NCBI GenBank assembly: GCA_001939145.1
Contig: LSRX01000585.1
Location: 171,865-235,864 of the forward strand
Length of the DNA stretch: 64,000 bases
DNA from: Symbiodinium microadriaticum
Taxonomy: Eukaryota > Sar > Dinophyceae > Suessiales > Symbiodiniaceae
Reading direction: 5' to 3'
Part shown: piece after piece, positions 11,427 through 21,798 of the stretch
Numbering within the stretch: position 1 is the first letter of the stretch
Layout of the letters: each line of letters starts with the position of its first letter
Translations under genes and position numbers: made by a program
Notes under the pieces: model-generated
The model's database searches: none
Seen by the model: the letters and a program-made list of their open reading frames with translations, nothing else
What the model was told of the DNA's origin: nothing

Positions 11427-14400
11427 CCTTTGCAAGCAGATTCAAAAAAATCAATTGGTGGCAAGATGCATCAGTCCAGGCTGTTGGTCTGAGCAACTCA
11501 TGTTTAAAAGTATGTTCAAGTGGTTGCCTTTCAGCCATCGCGCCAACACGGTCGCACCTTCTCCGGCTCGCATCCACGTGCTAGTTTCGCCGTGACGCGG
11601 AGCCCTGCTTGCAGAGCGGTGGGGCCCTCGGGGTACCACAGGTTGCTCCATCCTTTGATCTTTGCCTTGTTTCCTTGGCATGCGGTATTTGCCAAAGAAA
11701 AGTCCATGACAAGTTCTGCGGTCACGCTCGTTCTCCCCGAGAAGTGTTGCCATTTCAGTCCGCAGCTCTTGCAATGTCTTGCGGGGCTTCCATTGTAAAT
11801 GCACCACCGAAGCTCAGGACATGGATCTGGGCTTTGCAGGACGCCGTTCGGGCGGCTCGGGGCCGATTGCTGTGGACGTGTGCGCTGCAGGAGCCCTGCC
11901 TCGGTGTGGGCGAACTCGCGCTGGCGAAGGCGCGAGATCCGCGAGATGCGGAAAGAGCGAGGAGTCGCTCTTTCCCCCGCCACGGCGTGCGCCGGCCTCG
12001 CGATGGCCCTGCCCCTGGCCCTGGGCCCTGGCACTCGTCCCGCTCTCCGTCGCCGCCGGCCACGGCGGCCGCGGCGCTCGTCGGCTCTCCAAGGCGCGGC
12101 TGGCCTTTCGCGTTCGCTGGCCGCTGGGCTGGCGCCTGGCACAGGTCACAGACTTCGTGGGAGTTACACGGCGCAGAATCCGTGCTGCGGAACCAGACTC
12201 AGATCTGCCCGTCGAGATTGAGATTGACATGCTGTCCACTCGCAGTCACTGCCAAGCTCGGCAGGTGAGGCTTCGCAAGGCTTCACGGCGTGCCGCAGAC
12301 GCGTCGGACGAGGCAATGCATCTTCTAGTCTAGTTACCGCAGTAGCAGCCAATAGCAGCCAGCCTGCCTTCAGATCTGCAGGGCGAAGTTGAGTCAACCG
12401 ATATGAGTTTCCTCCAGAAGCTCATTCAGAAGCAGAGGGAGGCAACAGAGCAAAGAGCTCAGCGGCTGCGACCGTGTCAAAGCTCTCACATGTCAGTGCG
12501 TCCGAGCTATGAGGATAGGCATATGTACCGAAGACTGGCATCCGGATTTGTTTGATGATGTCCCTGAAGGCAGGGCCGAAGGCAGTGGCTTCTTGCTGCG
12601 GGTTGCTGCGGGTTGCTGCAACTGTTTGCTTGTGAGGTTACCGGGATGCTCTCGAGGCCGGAATTGACTTGGTAGACGTGCTCGCCAACGGCAATGCTTT
12701 GAAGCTTTTGGTGGCTTGGACTGCACAGTCTGACGGCAGATAATGCTGAGAGTCCTTTGGATCCTTGCGTTTTCAGGCATCTACGCCTCCAAAGGGATCC
12801 ACACCTCGATTCTCAGTTCGCGTTGCGCCCAAACCGACATTGGGACTGGTGCCTAGCCCTCTTGCAATTGTGCATGATTCAATGGTGCTGCACCCTACTC
12901 CGGCCTTGGCTCATTGACCCCCAGGCTTGGGCTATATAGTCCACAGAAGCGTGGTGCAGCACTATACGGCCGGGTTGCTGCAGTTTCCTTTTGTGCTCCG
13001 TTTTCAGCGGTTTTCAGGTTCTCAGCCCGCTTCAGCAAACCATGAAGAGGCCCCTAAAGTTGCAACGGTCCAGTTGCATGAGTGTGCCAGTCTGCGGCTT
13101 GGAGGCTGAATGTCGGGGAGATCGAGACCTTGACCATACACAGCCTGGGTCAAGGAGCATCGTCGCTCTTCGCATGCGGCATGTGCTAGGCACGATGTGG
13201 CGTCTCAGGACGAATGCATTTTCCCTTCTGGGTGCCTCGGCTGGGGAGGACTGGAGCTTTGCAAAGTCCGTGCCGAGTTCAGGTCTACGATGCCGTTGTA
13301 GAGGCCTACCAGCCAGGGACCCGGCGTACCGGAGGCATCCCGACGAGGCATCCCCAGGCCACCCAGCGCCTCTGCTCTTTGCCTCTGAGGAAAGGGCTTT
13401 GCTCGCGGATCGGTGTGAGCCACCCGAACGCAGACATTAAGTCCGTTCTGCAGGCCCGTCAGGACCGAAGCCGCCGACGCGGTTTTCCGGCAGTGTTCCC
13501 CGTGGCTGCGAAGACTTGTTGAAGCTTTGAGGAGTTGGAGAGGCGGGGTGCCACGCTGCCTGGCTGCACATTGGCAACTGTCAGAACATGGCGAAGCCAC
13601 ACATTGCTGTGAGGTTGTCCTGTGCCGGTGCCTCGGAAACCCGGGAGAGAGATGCTCTTCTCTTCGCCTTTGTTCGTCCTTTCAAGAGAAGACAATTTCG
13701 CATCTTCATGCCTTCCAATCTCTCACTTTCGTCTGTCATGGACTTAACGACCCCAGAAAGAGGCTGAAATGCTCCGGCTTGGTGGACCTGTCAGTTCTGC
13801 TGTGTTTCGATGCGCGCATGCTGTTCTTGCGATTGCTTGGCTCTTCGAAAGGACAGACCCATCGAGTCAAGACAGGGGAATCAGCAAGTAGGATCTGGAA
13901 TGTGAGAATCTGTGACTGCAGGGAGTGAGAGTACGTGTTTTCAGCCCTCCCAAAGGCTTGTGAGCGAGGGGGATGGAATCATAGCGGACACGTGTCCGGG
14001 ACCGTAAGGTCTTTGTCAAGCTGTCCTTGCTGCAGCGGGAGGCTACGCTGGGGTGCGAAAAGCAGGGTTTAAGGGTTCAGGCATGTGAGAGCTCGAAGCC
14101 TGCAGGCCACGCAGCTGGTCAAAGACTGCCGTGCTGAGGGTTTGCAGGACTCTTGCATGGTGCTGCATGAACCATTTGGCCAGAAATAGTGCCAGTATGC
14201 ACCACTCTCGTCAGACAAGTGGCCAGGTTTTCGCTACAGAAGTTCTCGGACCGGACGAGCTTGCGTCTGCACCCATGTGCATCCGAAGTCGCTGGGAGTT
14301 TTCCTCGCATGATTGCAATTGAGACATCAGGTCTGGGCGCTATACTGCAGGCAATCCCACAGGCCAAGAACGAAGCCACTGGCCCTGGCGAAGACTCCGA

Positions 14401-14960
14401 CTTTGTCTGCAGTCATCAGGTGGTGAGATTTGCGTCCCCCGATTTACTCCAGCGCAGCTCATGCCGTGTCGCTCTTGAGGAAACCGGGGTCTGCAGTGTC
14501 GTAACTGTGAGCAGTCTAGGCTCCGGCCGCTTCACGATGCTTTGGAGGAAATCGCACGGGGCTTGAGGCAGGGCAGGCATCTGAACACTAATTATACCGT
14601 CTCGCGAGCTGCATGCAATGTATGCTCCTCTGGATGTTTCAGGGTAGCATGCTTGGACCGAGCGGGTTCTTATTAACGTGCTGCAGGAGAAAGAGGGGAA
14701 TTGGTGCGAAGGGGTTTACAGAGCAGCAATCCCTTCCAGACTCCAAAATGGGGACCTCTAGTAGTGATCTCGCAAATAACCAGCCATTGTAAGCATACGG
14801 GTGCCAGTCGTGTTTGTGGTGCTCCACAGGCATCTTGTACTTGGGAGGGAGGAGCCTTGTGCGGGCAGAGTCGGGGTGTTCCTTGCAGGTCACGCTGTGA
14901 GAAGCCAGAAATCGACACCACGCAGGCTGGACCTGGACGTGTCCGGCAGCCGTTCGCGAA
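11427..14960 (+). other. Coding-like islands, gene not identified
   Basis: Several AG-preceded segments have coding character but no recognised family. They include one near 12380-12470 (GEVESTDMSFLQKLIQKQRE), one near 12655-12720 (GIDLVDVLANGNALKLL), one near 12779-12910 (Pro/Val-rich) and one near 13283-13320 (VYDAVVEAYQPG). They may be 5' exons of the aldo/keto-reductase-like gene whose 3' end follows, or a separate gene. A very GC-rich patch lies at 11940-12120. Long minus-strand frames here (for example 11531-12142) look like composition effects. Confidence 0.3.
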
Positions 14961-14972
14961 TGGCTTTTGCAG

Positions 14973-15239
14973 GTAGCGATGCAGTGGGTCATCAGCAAAG
15001 GTGCAAGTCCACTTTGCGACGTGCGCACCTGCAGAGCGCTTGTGTCATCACTGTCTACTCTATGCTTTGCCGAGCATGTTTCGTTTGAAATGGAAGAGGT
15101 CACGACCTCGAACAGTGCCAAAGCAGTTGCCGGATGCAAAGGCAGATCCGAAGAACACGGGGTATGTGCCAGCTGTTTGCCCCGAAGATTGAAGGTCCGG
15201 ACGGGTGGAAGTTGACACCTGAGGAAGAAGCACGGTCAG
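14973..15239 (+). CDS. 3' exons of an aldo/keto reductase-like protein (partial)
   Basis: Three exons join in frame: 14973-15020 (VAMQWVISKGASPLCD), 15099-15141 (VTTSNSAKAVAGCK) and 15195-15239 (PDGWKLTPEEEARS). The introns are GT-AG and GC-AG. The joined peptide follows the C-terminal pattern of aldo/keto reductases: a (V/A)ALxWxxxKG helix, a short loop ending in P, an alpha-helical segment, then a W-(K/R)-L-(T/S)-xEE motif. These enzymes reduce carbonyls with NADPH. The catalytic Asp/Tyr/Lys/His region and the stop were not found, so the gene is partial and the assignment rests on the C-terminal signature. Confidence 0.5.
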
Positions 15240-15324
15240 AGCCCAATCACTCACGCTTCGTGCACGCACACACACGCACGCACGCACGCCCGCACGCCCG
15301 CACGCCCGCCCGCACAAACAGTTT

Positions 15325-15349
15325 NNNNNNNNNNNNNNNNNNNNNNNNN
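15325..15349. other. Assembly gap (25 N)
   Basis: A run of N between a cgcacgcc microsatellite and an ACAT/CA tract. True length unknown. Confidence 0.99.
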
Positions 15350-15361
15350 ACACATACACAC

Positions 15362-15428
<67 letters not shown>

Positions 15429-15450
15429 TATATATACACACACACACACA
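15350..15450. repeat. (ACATAT)n/(CA)n microsatellite
   Basis: catatacatatac repeats pass into ta repeats and then (CA)n at about 15436-15450. Immediately after it the first copy of repeat unit A begins. Confidence 0.9.
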
Positions 15451-15905
15451 CTTGCATCATCTGGGCAATGCCGGTTGTCACTTCTTCTTTTGTTGTCTCA
15501 TATGTTTGTTATTCTTTATTCAGGATACATTTATGAACAAATGGAGCCTTTCTGAATCCTTGCACGATTGACAACAGATGATTTTAGCTACATGGTAGAT
15601 ATACAATAAATTGAAGCTGGAATCTCAAGGCTGACATCTAGAAGAGTTACAATCACTTCAAACGGAAAGTGAAACTTGCAGCAGGTACAGAGCTATGCGT
15701 CCATAGCTCCTTCCACCTATTCCGCTAGCTTCGTTGGCTGGCATCACGGAATAGGCTGCCAGCCCCCTGCTTTGTGAATTAATGCATCAGAACTGTAGCT
15801 GCGGAATGACTGGAAGCATAACGAACTCACCACTCAAAAGAACTAGGCAAGGTTATGACTCATTCCTTAGGAACAGGAGTTTCACACACACGCAACCGGT
15901 TAGAA
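15450..15905 (+). repeat. Repeat unit A, copy 1
   Basis: About 450 bp from cttgcatcat to a (CA)n-like tract. It is closely similar to 17398-17830 (copy 2). It begins with a CCGG-containing motif, contains a near-identical aatggagcct segment shared with unit B, and carries the pseudoknot at 15680-15771. The CA-rich borders on both sides make it look like a discrete mobile or amplified unit rather than simple tandem DNA. It has no coding capacity that I can see. Confidence 0.75.
15680..15771 (+). other. Structured RNA-like element: closing stem, hairpin and H-type pseudoknot (A form, copy 1)
   Basis: Perfect complementary segments in this order: AGCAGG (15680-15685) pairs CCTGCT (15766-15771); GAGCTATG (15690-15697) pairs CATAGCTC (15702-15709) over a 4-nt loop; CCTATTCCG (15716-15724) pairs CGGAATAGG (15747-15755); GGCTGGCA (15736-15743), lying inside that loop, pairs TGCCAGCC (15757-15764). 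The last two pairings interleave, which defines a pseudoknot. The homologous B form at 18126-18202 keeps all pairings except the small hairpin with different bases. Function unknown; it does not match the strand order of the HDV ribozyme. Confidence 0.65.
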
Positions 15906-15919
15906 CCGGTTGCCAACAG

Positions 15920-16370
15920 AGCATTTTTGTCGTCCGGTTGCCGTCGCCGTAACTTACTTACTCTGAAGATGGAACAGAATGATACGAAACGAACAAGCAC
16001 GGATGCAGGGTGTCCTTTGGGTGGCGAAACGACCTACATTATGCTTGGAGATTTACGGTCAGAACGAGATGAAGATGAACACAGCAAGCAACGTCACGTC
16101 TTGGCTATGAACGACGTTTCCAGCTCGGAAGCATCAAACTTGGATCAGCTTTGGGTAACCATACTTCTCAGCATGGTTTTGGGTATGCTTCGGATAATCT
16201 TCGTCGTGTTTCATTGTCGTCAGTTATGTAGTTATCTAACAAACATTATGAGGCTTGTGAAACCTTTGGAACTCTTCAGACAGCATTCAGCTGTAGCTGT
16301 AATACAAAAACTGATACATGTAAGCTTGGACCTCAAGCCTGACTTGCTCCTCTAACTTACTATCGCAGAT
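15920..16370 (+). repeat. Repeat units C and D, copy 1
   Basis: 15890-16020 (palindromic AACCGGTT pair, then cggttgccgtcgccgtaac) recurs at 18310-18465. 16150-16365 (tacttctcagcatgg to cttgctcc) recurs at 18475-18665. The two copies are separated by different spacers, so the segment was duplicated as a block and then diverged. Confidence 0.7.
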
Positions 16371-16568
16371 GTGCAAGGACAACAACACAGCAACCACTAC
16401 GCGCGCAACAGAGACGACGGCGAACAAACGGCAGCAACACAGCAACACGACGACAACGACGACTGACCGAAAAAACAGCCAACACCGCAACCCCTACACG
16501 CGCAACAGAGACGACGACGAACAAACGCAACAGAGACGACGACGAACAAACGGCAGCAAAACAGCAAC

Positions 16569-16600
<32 letters not shown>

Positions 16601-16640
16601 TGACCGAAAAGACAGCCACAACAACACAACAAGGTGCTTG
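16370..16640. repeat. GAC/AAC trinucleotide-rich tract
   Basis: Degenerate cgacgacgac and aacgacaac repeats with a nearly pure (GAC)n core at about 16570-16602. The Val/Cys-rich open frames on the opposite strand are a by-product. Confidence 0.85.
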
Positions 16641-16699
16641 AAGGTATATAAACTGTTGAGCAGGTGCTGCAGGCAGACCTTGACCGAGTTCTCGGTCCT

Positions 16700-16870
16700 G
16701 TCGTCGTCGTCATGTCTTGAACATTGAACTGGGGTGAAAGCAGGATGATACGACGCGACAAAAAACGGATGCAAGGTATCCTCTGGGTGGCGAAACGAGT
16801 TAGATCACGATGTTTACTTATTGAACGACATGGGAATGGACACACGAATAAAATCTAGCAAGTTGATTCC
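16700..16870 (+). repeat. Repeat unit E, copy 1
   Basis: From cgtcatgtcttgaacattg to aaaatctagcaa, recurring at 18678-18835 with a few substitutions. Confidence 0.7.
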
Positions 16871-16979
16871 TAGAAATTATTGCCTTTGTCTGTTTTGAGC
16901 ACGAAGGCTACTGACAATCATCAAATGGAGCACACGACCGACGCACGACGATCGACAAGAACGACGAAACGAGCAATCA

Positions 16980-17400
16980 ATCTTGGGTATGCTTGGATCA
17001 GCCTCGGGTATGCTTGGGTATGCATAGGGACGCTGCATCAAGTGCAGCAAGCAATAGCATTGAAAACAATGGATCAGCTTTGGGCAATCATTCCAGCAAT
17101 GGAACGATATTGGGTATTCTTGAGCAATGATGCTCTTTTGGGTAATCGACGACTGCTTGGGTATGTAAGGACAAAAAGTCTGATACACCTCAACGAGACA
17201 TATCAGAGATGCTGGGGTGCTTTCTGGCAGGGGTGTACCCGGGATTGCGTTAGCCTTTAAAGAACCTTGGGTCTGCTTGGGACAAGTCTGGTCTAATCCC
17301 AGAATGTGATCAAATTTCATGTCGGGTATGCCTGGGAGGGGATGCGATGCATCCTTCACGACTGGCCCTTTGTCAGAATTACCAGCCGAAGAACACACTT
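16980..17400 (+). repeat. Repeat unit F, copy 1, rich in GGGTATGCTTGG
   Basis: Contains many dispersed copies of a degenerate ttgggtatgc motif (16983, 17005, 17017, 17155, 17325 and others). 17145-17400 matches 19560-19815. Confidence 0.65.
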
Positions 17401-17830
17401 GCATCATCCGGGCAATGCCGGTTGTCACTCCTTTTTTTGTTGTCTCATATGTCTCTGTTCAGCTTTCTTTGTCTTTTGTTATTCTTTATTAAGGATACAT
17501 TTATGAACTAATGGAGCCTTTTTGAATCCTGGCACGATTGACAACAGATGATTTTAGCTACATGGTAGATATACAACAAATTGAAACTGGAATTTCAAGG
17601 CTGGCATCTAGAAGAGTTACAATCACTTCAGACCGAAAGTGAAACTTGCAGCAGGTACAGAGCTATGCGTCCATAGCTCCTTCCACCTATTCCGCTAGCT
17701 TCGTTGGCTGGCATCACGGAATAGGCTGCCAGCCCCCTGCTTTGTCAATATTAATGCATCAGAACTGTAGCTGCGGAATGACTCGAAGCATAACGAATTC
17801 ACCACTCAAAAGAACTAGGCAAGATTCACA
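17398..17830 (+). repeat. Repeat unit A, copy 2
   Basis: Near-identical to 15450-15905, including an identical pseudoknot at 17660-17751. It runs directly into a (CA)n tract at 17828-17915. Confidence 0.75.
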
Positions 17831-17916
17831 CACACACACACACACCCACACACACACACACACACCCACACACACACACACACCCACACACCCACACACA
17901 CACACACACACACACT
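17828..17916. repeat. (CA)n/(CCCACA)n microsatellite
   Basis: cacacacacaccc repeats separating unit A copy 2 from unit B copy 1. Confidence 0.95.
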
Positions 17917-18300
17917 TGCAAATCCGGTCGGTGCCGGTTGTTTCCTGCCTTCTCATTTCTCCTTTCCTCAATTGTTTTCATTTTTCTATTGTGCTACATT
18001 GACACTGACTAATCCTTGTGACTTGGAAGATCAAGATGATGAGATCTAGATGCAGTACAAGACGTCCAAACTTTATACGAGCCTCAAGTCCCACCAAGGC
18101 TATCACTCGTTCAGATCATTTGTTCAGCAGGTGCATTTCCACACCTACCATCGGAGGTCCTCGTTGGCCGCAGCTCCGATGGTAGGCCTGCGGCCCCCTG
18201 CTTTTCTTTTGCAGCTATCCAAAAAGTGTACGAGAGTACATCATTATCTTTGAGAGCAAGCCATTTATACAACTCAAAGTGCTTAGATACAGGATTTCCA
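17917..18300 (+). repeat. Repeat unit B, copy 1
   Basis: A diverged paralogue of unit A that begins with the same cttgca...ccgg...tgccggttgt pattern and ends in a (CA)n tract. Closely similar to 19819-20222. Confidence 0.75.
18126..18202 (+). other. Structured RNA-like element, pseudoknot (B form, copy 1)
   Basis: AGCAGG (18126-18131) pairs CCTGCT (18197-18202); CCTACCATCGGAG (18144-18156) pairs CTCCGATGGTAGG (18174-18186); GGCCGCAG (18166-18173) pairs CTGCGGCC (18188-18195). Stems 2 and 3 interleave as in the A form. Only the first bases of each inner stem and the TCGTTGGC loop are shared with A, so most pairs are compensatory replacements. The second B copy at 20045-20121 has identical stems. 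Confidence 0.65.
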
Positions 18301-18309
18301 CACACACAC

Positions 18310-18840
18310 AACCCCGGTTGAAACCGGTTGTCAACAGAGCAACTAGATAAGAAATTATAACCAGTTTTTTGTCTTCCGGTTGCCGTCGCCGTAACTTACT
18401 CTGAAGATGGAACAGAATGAAACGAAACGAACAAGCACGGATGCAGGGTGTCCTTTGGGTTGCGAACGACCTAACCATACTTCTCAGCATGGCTTTGGGT
18501 ATGCTTCGGGTGATCTTCGTCGTTTTTCGTCGCCGTAAATTATGTAGTTATCTAACAAACACTATGAGGCTTGTGAAACCTTTGGAACCCTTCAGACAGC
18601 AAACAGCTGTAGCTGTAAGACAAAACTTTTGCATGTAAGCTTGGACCTCAAGGCTGACTTGCCCCTTTAACTTACTCTCGTCGTCTTGTCTTGAACATTG
18701 AACTGAAGTGAGAGCAGGATGAAACGACGCGACAAAAAACGGATGCAAGGTATCCTCTGGGTGGCGAAACGAGTTAGATCACGGTGCTTACTTATTGAAC
18801 GACATGGGAATGGACACACGAATAAAATCTAGCAACTTAG
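18310..18840 (+). repeat. Repeat units C, D and E, copy 2
   Basis: The same order as 15890-16870 (C, D, E) but without the GAC tract and with shorter spacers. Confidence 0.7.
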
Positions 18841-18844
18841 TTCC

Positions 18845-19310
18845 TTTAATTACGTATTTTCACGAAATGGCGGGTGCTTCCGGGGAGTGTTCAGCCACCG
18901 GCATCTGTCTCTTTGAGCTTCAAGCGCCAGTATTGATCTTGAGACCGGCAGCTTCCCGTCTCTGTCTCTTCTTTAGATATCGTTTATTGCTCATGGTCCA
19001 CTTCCTATTCTCTTCAACTTCAAACTTGAACATAATTGAACTATGGTAACTAGATGAGCCTGTGAAACCTGTGCTGCAAAAAATCACTGCAGTTAGAAAC
19101 TAGAAGCAGTACAAGATTTTAAGTTTGAGGCCTTGAGTCTGATATATTTTCTTTGTCACTGATCCAGCATCTCAGCAAGGTCAAGTCACGGACGTTATGT
19201 AACATTGATGAGAACAATCCCTGTCCAAAGAAGAAAAACCCGAACTTTCAAATGAAGAAAGGCGCAATGAGTACGAGATGTGATGTGAAAACCACGCAAT
19301 CGACATAAAA
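18845..19310. other. Unique spacer in the repeat nest
   Basis: No match to the neighbouring units and no coding signal. Confidence 0.4.
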
Positions 19311-19319
19311 ACCTTGGAA

Positions 19320-19818
19320 ACTTGAACAGACCATCAGACGACGACGACGCACCGTTGGGTGCTTGTTGGGTGGGGAATTGGATCAGCTTCGGATATGCTT
19401 GGGTGTGCCTGGATCAGCTTCGGATGTGCTTGGGCATGCTTTCGGGGCGCTGTAACACTACAGCTGAATTCGGCTTTGAACACGATGGATCAGCTTTGGG
19501 TAATCATTCCGACTGATTAGTCAAGGAATGATAATAGGATGCTTGAGCTACAAAGCTCTTTCGGGTATACAAGACTGCTTGGGTATGCAATGACAAAAAG
19601 TCTGATACACCTCTAAGAGACATATCAGAGAAGCTGGGGTGTTTTCTGGCTGGGGTGTACCTGGGATTGCGTTAGCCTTTAAAGAACGTTGGGTTTGCTT
19701 GGGACAAGTCTGGTCTAATACCAGAATGTGATCTAATTTCATGTCGGGTATGCTTGGGAGGGGATGCGATGCATCCTTCACGACTGGCCTTTTGTCAGAA
19801 TTACCAGCCGAAATACAC
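19320..19818 (+). repeat. Repeat unit F, copy 2
   Basis: Shares the ggatatgcttgggt motifs and the block from tgcttgggtatgcaatg to ttaccagccgaa with 17145-17400. Confidence 0.65.
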
Positions 19819-20222
19819 ACTTGCAAATCCGGTCGGTGCCGGTTGTTTCCTGCCTTCTCATTTCTCCTTTCCTCAATTGTTTTCATTGTTCTATTGTGCT
19901 ACATTGATACTGACTAATGGAGCCTTTGGAAACCTTGTGACTTGGAAGATCAAGATGATGAGATCTAGATGCAGTACAAGACGTCCAAACTTTATACGAG
20001 CCTCAAGTCCCACCAAGGCTATCACTCGTTCAGATCATTTGATCAGCAGGTACATTTACACACCTACCATCGGAGGTCCTCGTTGGCCGCAGCTCCGATG
20101 GTAGGCCTGCGGCCCCCTGCTTTTCTTTTGCAGCTATCCAAAAAGTGTACGAGAGTACATCATTATCTTTGAGAGAAAGCCATTTATGCAACTTCAAGTC
20201 CTTAGATACAGGATTTCCACAC
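19819..20222 (+). repeat. Repeat unit B, copy 2, with pseudoknot 20045-20121
   Basis: Nearly identical to 17917-18300. It contains AGCAGG at 20045, CCTACCATCGGAG at 20063, GGCCGCAG at 20085 and their complements, and ends in (CA)n at 20218-20240. Confidence 0.75.
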
Positions 20223-20259
20223 ACACACACACACGCACGCACAAACACTGACTGCTTAC

Positions 20260-20392
20260 ACCTTGCCTGTCGCCCCCGGCGGCAACAGCAGCAACAGGCT
20301 GGATGAAGCAGCCGACGAAGTTGCGAAGACGCGGAGAAGGCGAGTTCGCTTGTACAGGTCACTCAGCTTTCGGCAGCTCGACGCCAGGTGGT
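20260..20392 (+). CDS. Possible exon, function unknown
   Basis: After a run ending ctgtcgcccccggcggcaac, one frame reads RLDEAADEVAKTRRRR and then VRLYRSLSFRQLDAR, followed by gtggtgag, which could be a GT donor. The composition is strongly coding-like and basic. It may be an upstream exon of the kinase gene that starts its catalytic domain at 21799; no link can be shown. Confidence 0.3.
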
Positions 20393-21509
20393 GAGAACAG
20401 CAAGAAAAGAGGCCGGACCCGATGATGTCGGCAGCCTTTCCTCACGGCTCGCGAAAGGTGGCTTACGCCTCTCCGCCGACTGAGCCCAGAGCTCCAATTG
20501 GGGCGGCAGGGCGACCCTTCATCTCGTTGCACAGGAGTTACGGCTTCTCAGGTGCTTTGCAGTATGCGGCTGGATGCAAAGCAACAAAGTCAAGTTGCAC
20601 TCTTCTTTTGCCCGTGGCAAGACGAAGGGGTTTTGCATCAACTCAGCGCAGCTCAATAAAAAGCTGACAGTTCTACCTGTGTAGCTACCAAATCGGCCAT
20701 GCTTGCCCTTCATTCTTTGTTTGAAGTCTCTTGCTCAAGTACGCCTCAGGGGCAAGGATGCAGGCTCGAGGTTCAAGGCGGTTCGAATAAAAACGCAGCA
20801 AGTGAATAGCTCATAGATTTGGAGTAGGGCGCCATGTTCCATCATCCTTCTCAGCATGCACCTTTTGAAGTCTGCTGAGTTGTGACCTCGGTGACAGTGA
20901 CCTGTTGCACTACATCCCTGTGTTCGCGCATCTGGAAAATCTTCTACTCAGGAACGAACATGGGATACGAGCCATGTGCAGAATTCGGTTCGGCTGCAAT
21001 CTGAGACCTTCTCGGATTCCTATGCATGTCGGTCGAGTGCAGTTGACATGCGTGCCTTGGAGGAATGCCAGCCTGACAGAGGCACCGGGAGATCTGAGCA
21101 TGCTTTTGGCTGTTAGCTTGTAGTCCTGGAGGATGGAGCTTCGTCGAAGGTCGGAGCTTCGAAGGCAAGCGCGTGTGGTCTTATTGCCTTCGCGTGAAGG
21201 TTTGGCGAAGCTGAGATGTCCCTGCTGCGGTGAGTGCTCGCCCGAGCGAGGATAGCCTGTTTGAATTCCGATTTCCTTACAACCACCTAGAAAAGGCGGC
21301 AGAAAGGGCAAAACGAGCAGCAACATGGCGATGTCTTCGTTCGCTTGGAAGGTGGTCTTGCAGTCGAGTACGGACATGCTGCAGTCTACTCTGTTGCTTT
21401 GGGAGGTGAACAAACCTTTGAGGCACGCTTGCTGGGTGATCGTTTTTCGCGGTTGGTGTGATTGCTCGTGCAAAGGACCGTCATGGAGGAAAGACACATG
21501 TCTCAATAT

Positions 21510-21563
21510 CTATCTATCTATCTATCTATCCATCTATCTATCTATCTATTTATCTATCTATCT
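21510..21563. repeat. (TCTA)n microsatellite
   Basis: atctatctatc repeats with two interruptions. Confidence 0.95.
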
Positions 21564-21798
21564 GTAAACATTCCTTCATACTGATGTTGACATGTATTTA
21601 TACGTAAGAGGGGCATCGTCTCTGGACCATGTGAACACCTTAATTTAACTTGCAGTCTAATAGGCCGGAAGCTTATCAACGAAAATTCATTTGTTGGAAA
21701 CGTTTTAAGAGTTCCAGAAGGAGCCGGTATTTACAATTCTCGAAAGTGAAGTGTTCAGTTACCGTCGCTGCGTAGAACTTCGGAAGGCATTTTTTCAG

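Noticed and set aside
11531-12142. Minus-strand frame with several Cys and Trp residues
   Set aside because: The Cys pattern does not fit a zinc finger I can name, and half of the frame is Arg/Ala/Pro from GC-rich sequence.
15680-15771. Known self-cleaving ribozyme (HDV, hammerhead, twister, pistol)
   Set aside because: No CTGATGA/GAAA hammerhead core, and the helix order is not that of HDV or pistol; conserved twister bases are not present. It is kept as an unclassified pseudoknot.
16287-16845. Val/Cys-rich minus-strand frames
   Set aside because: These are translations of GAC/AAC trinucleotide repeats.
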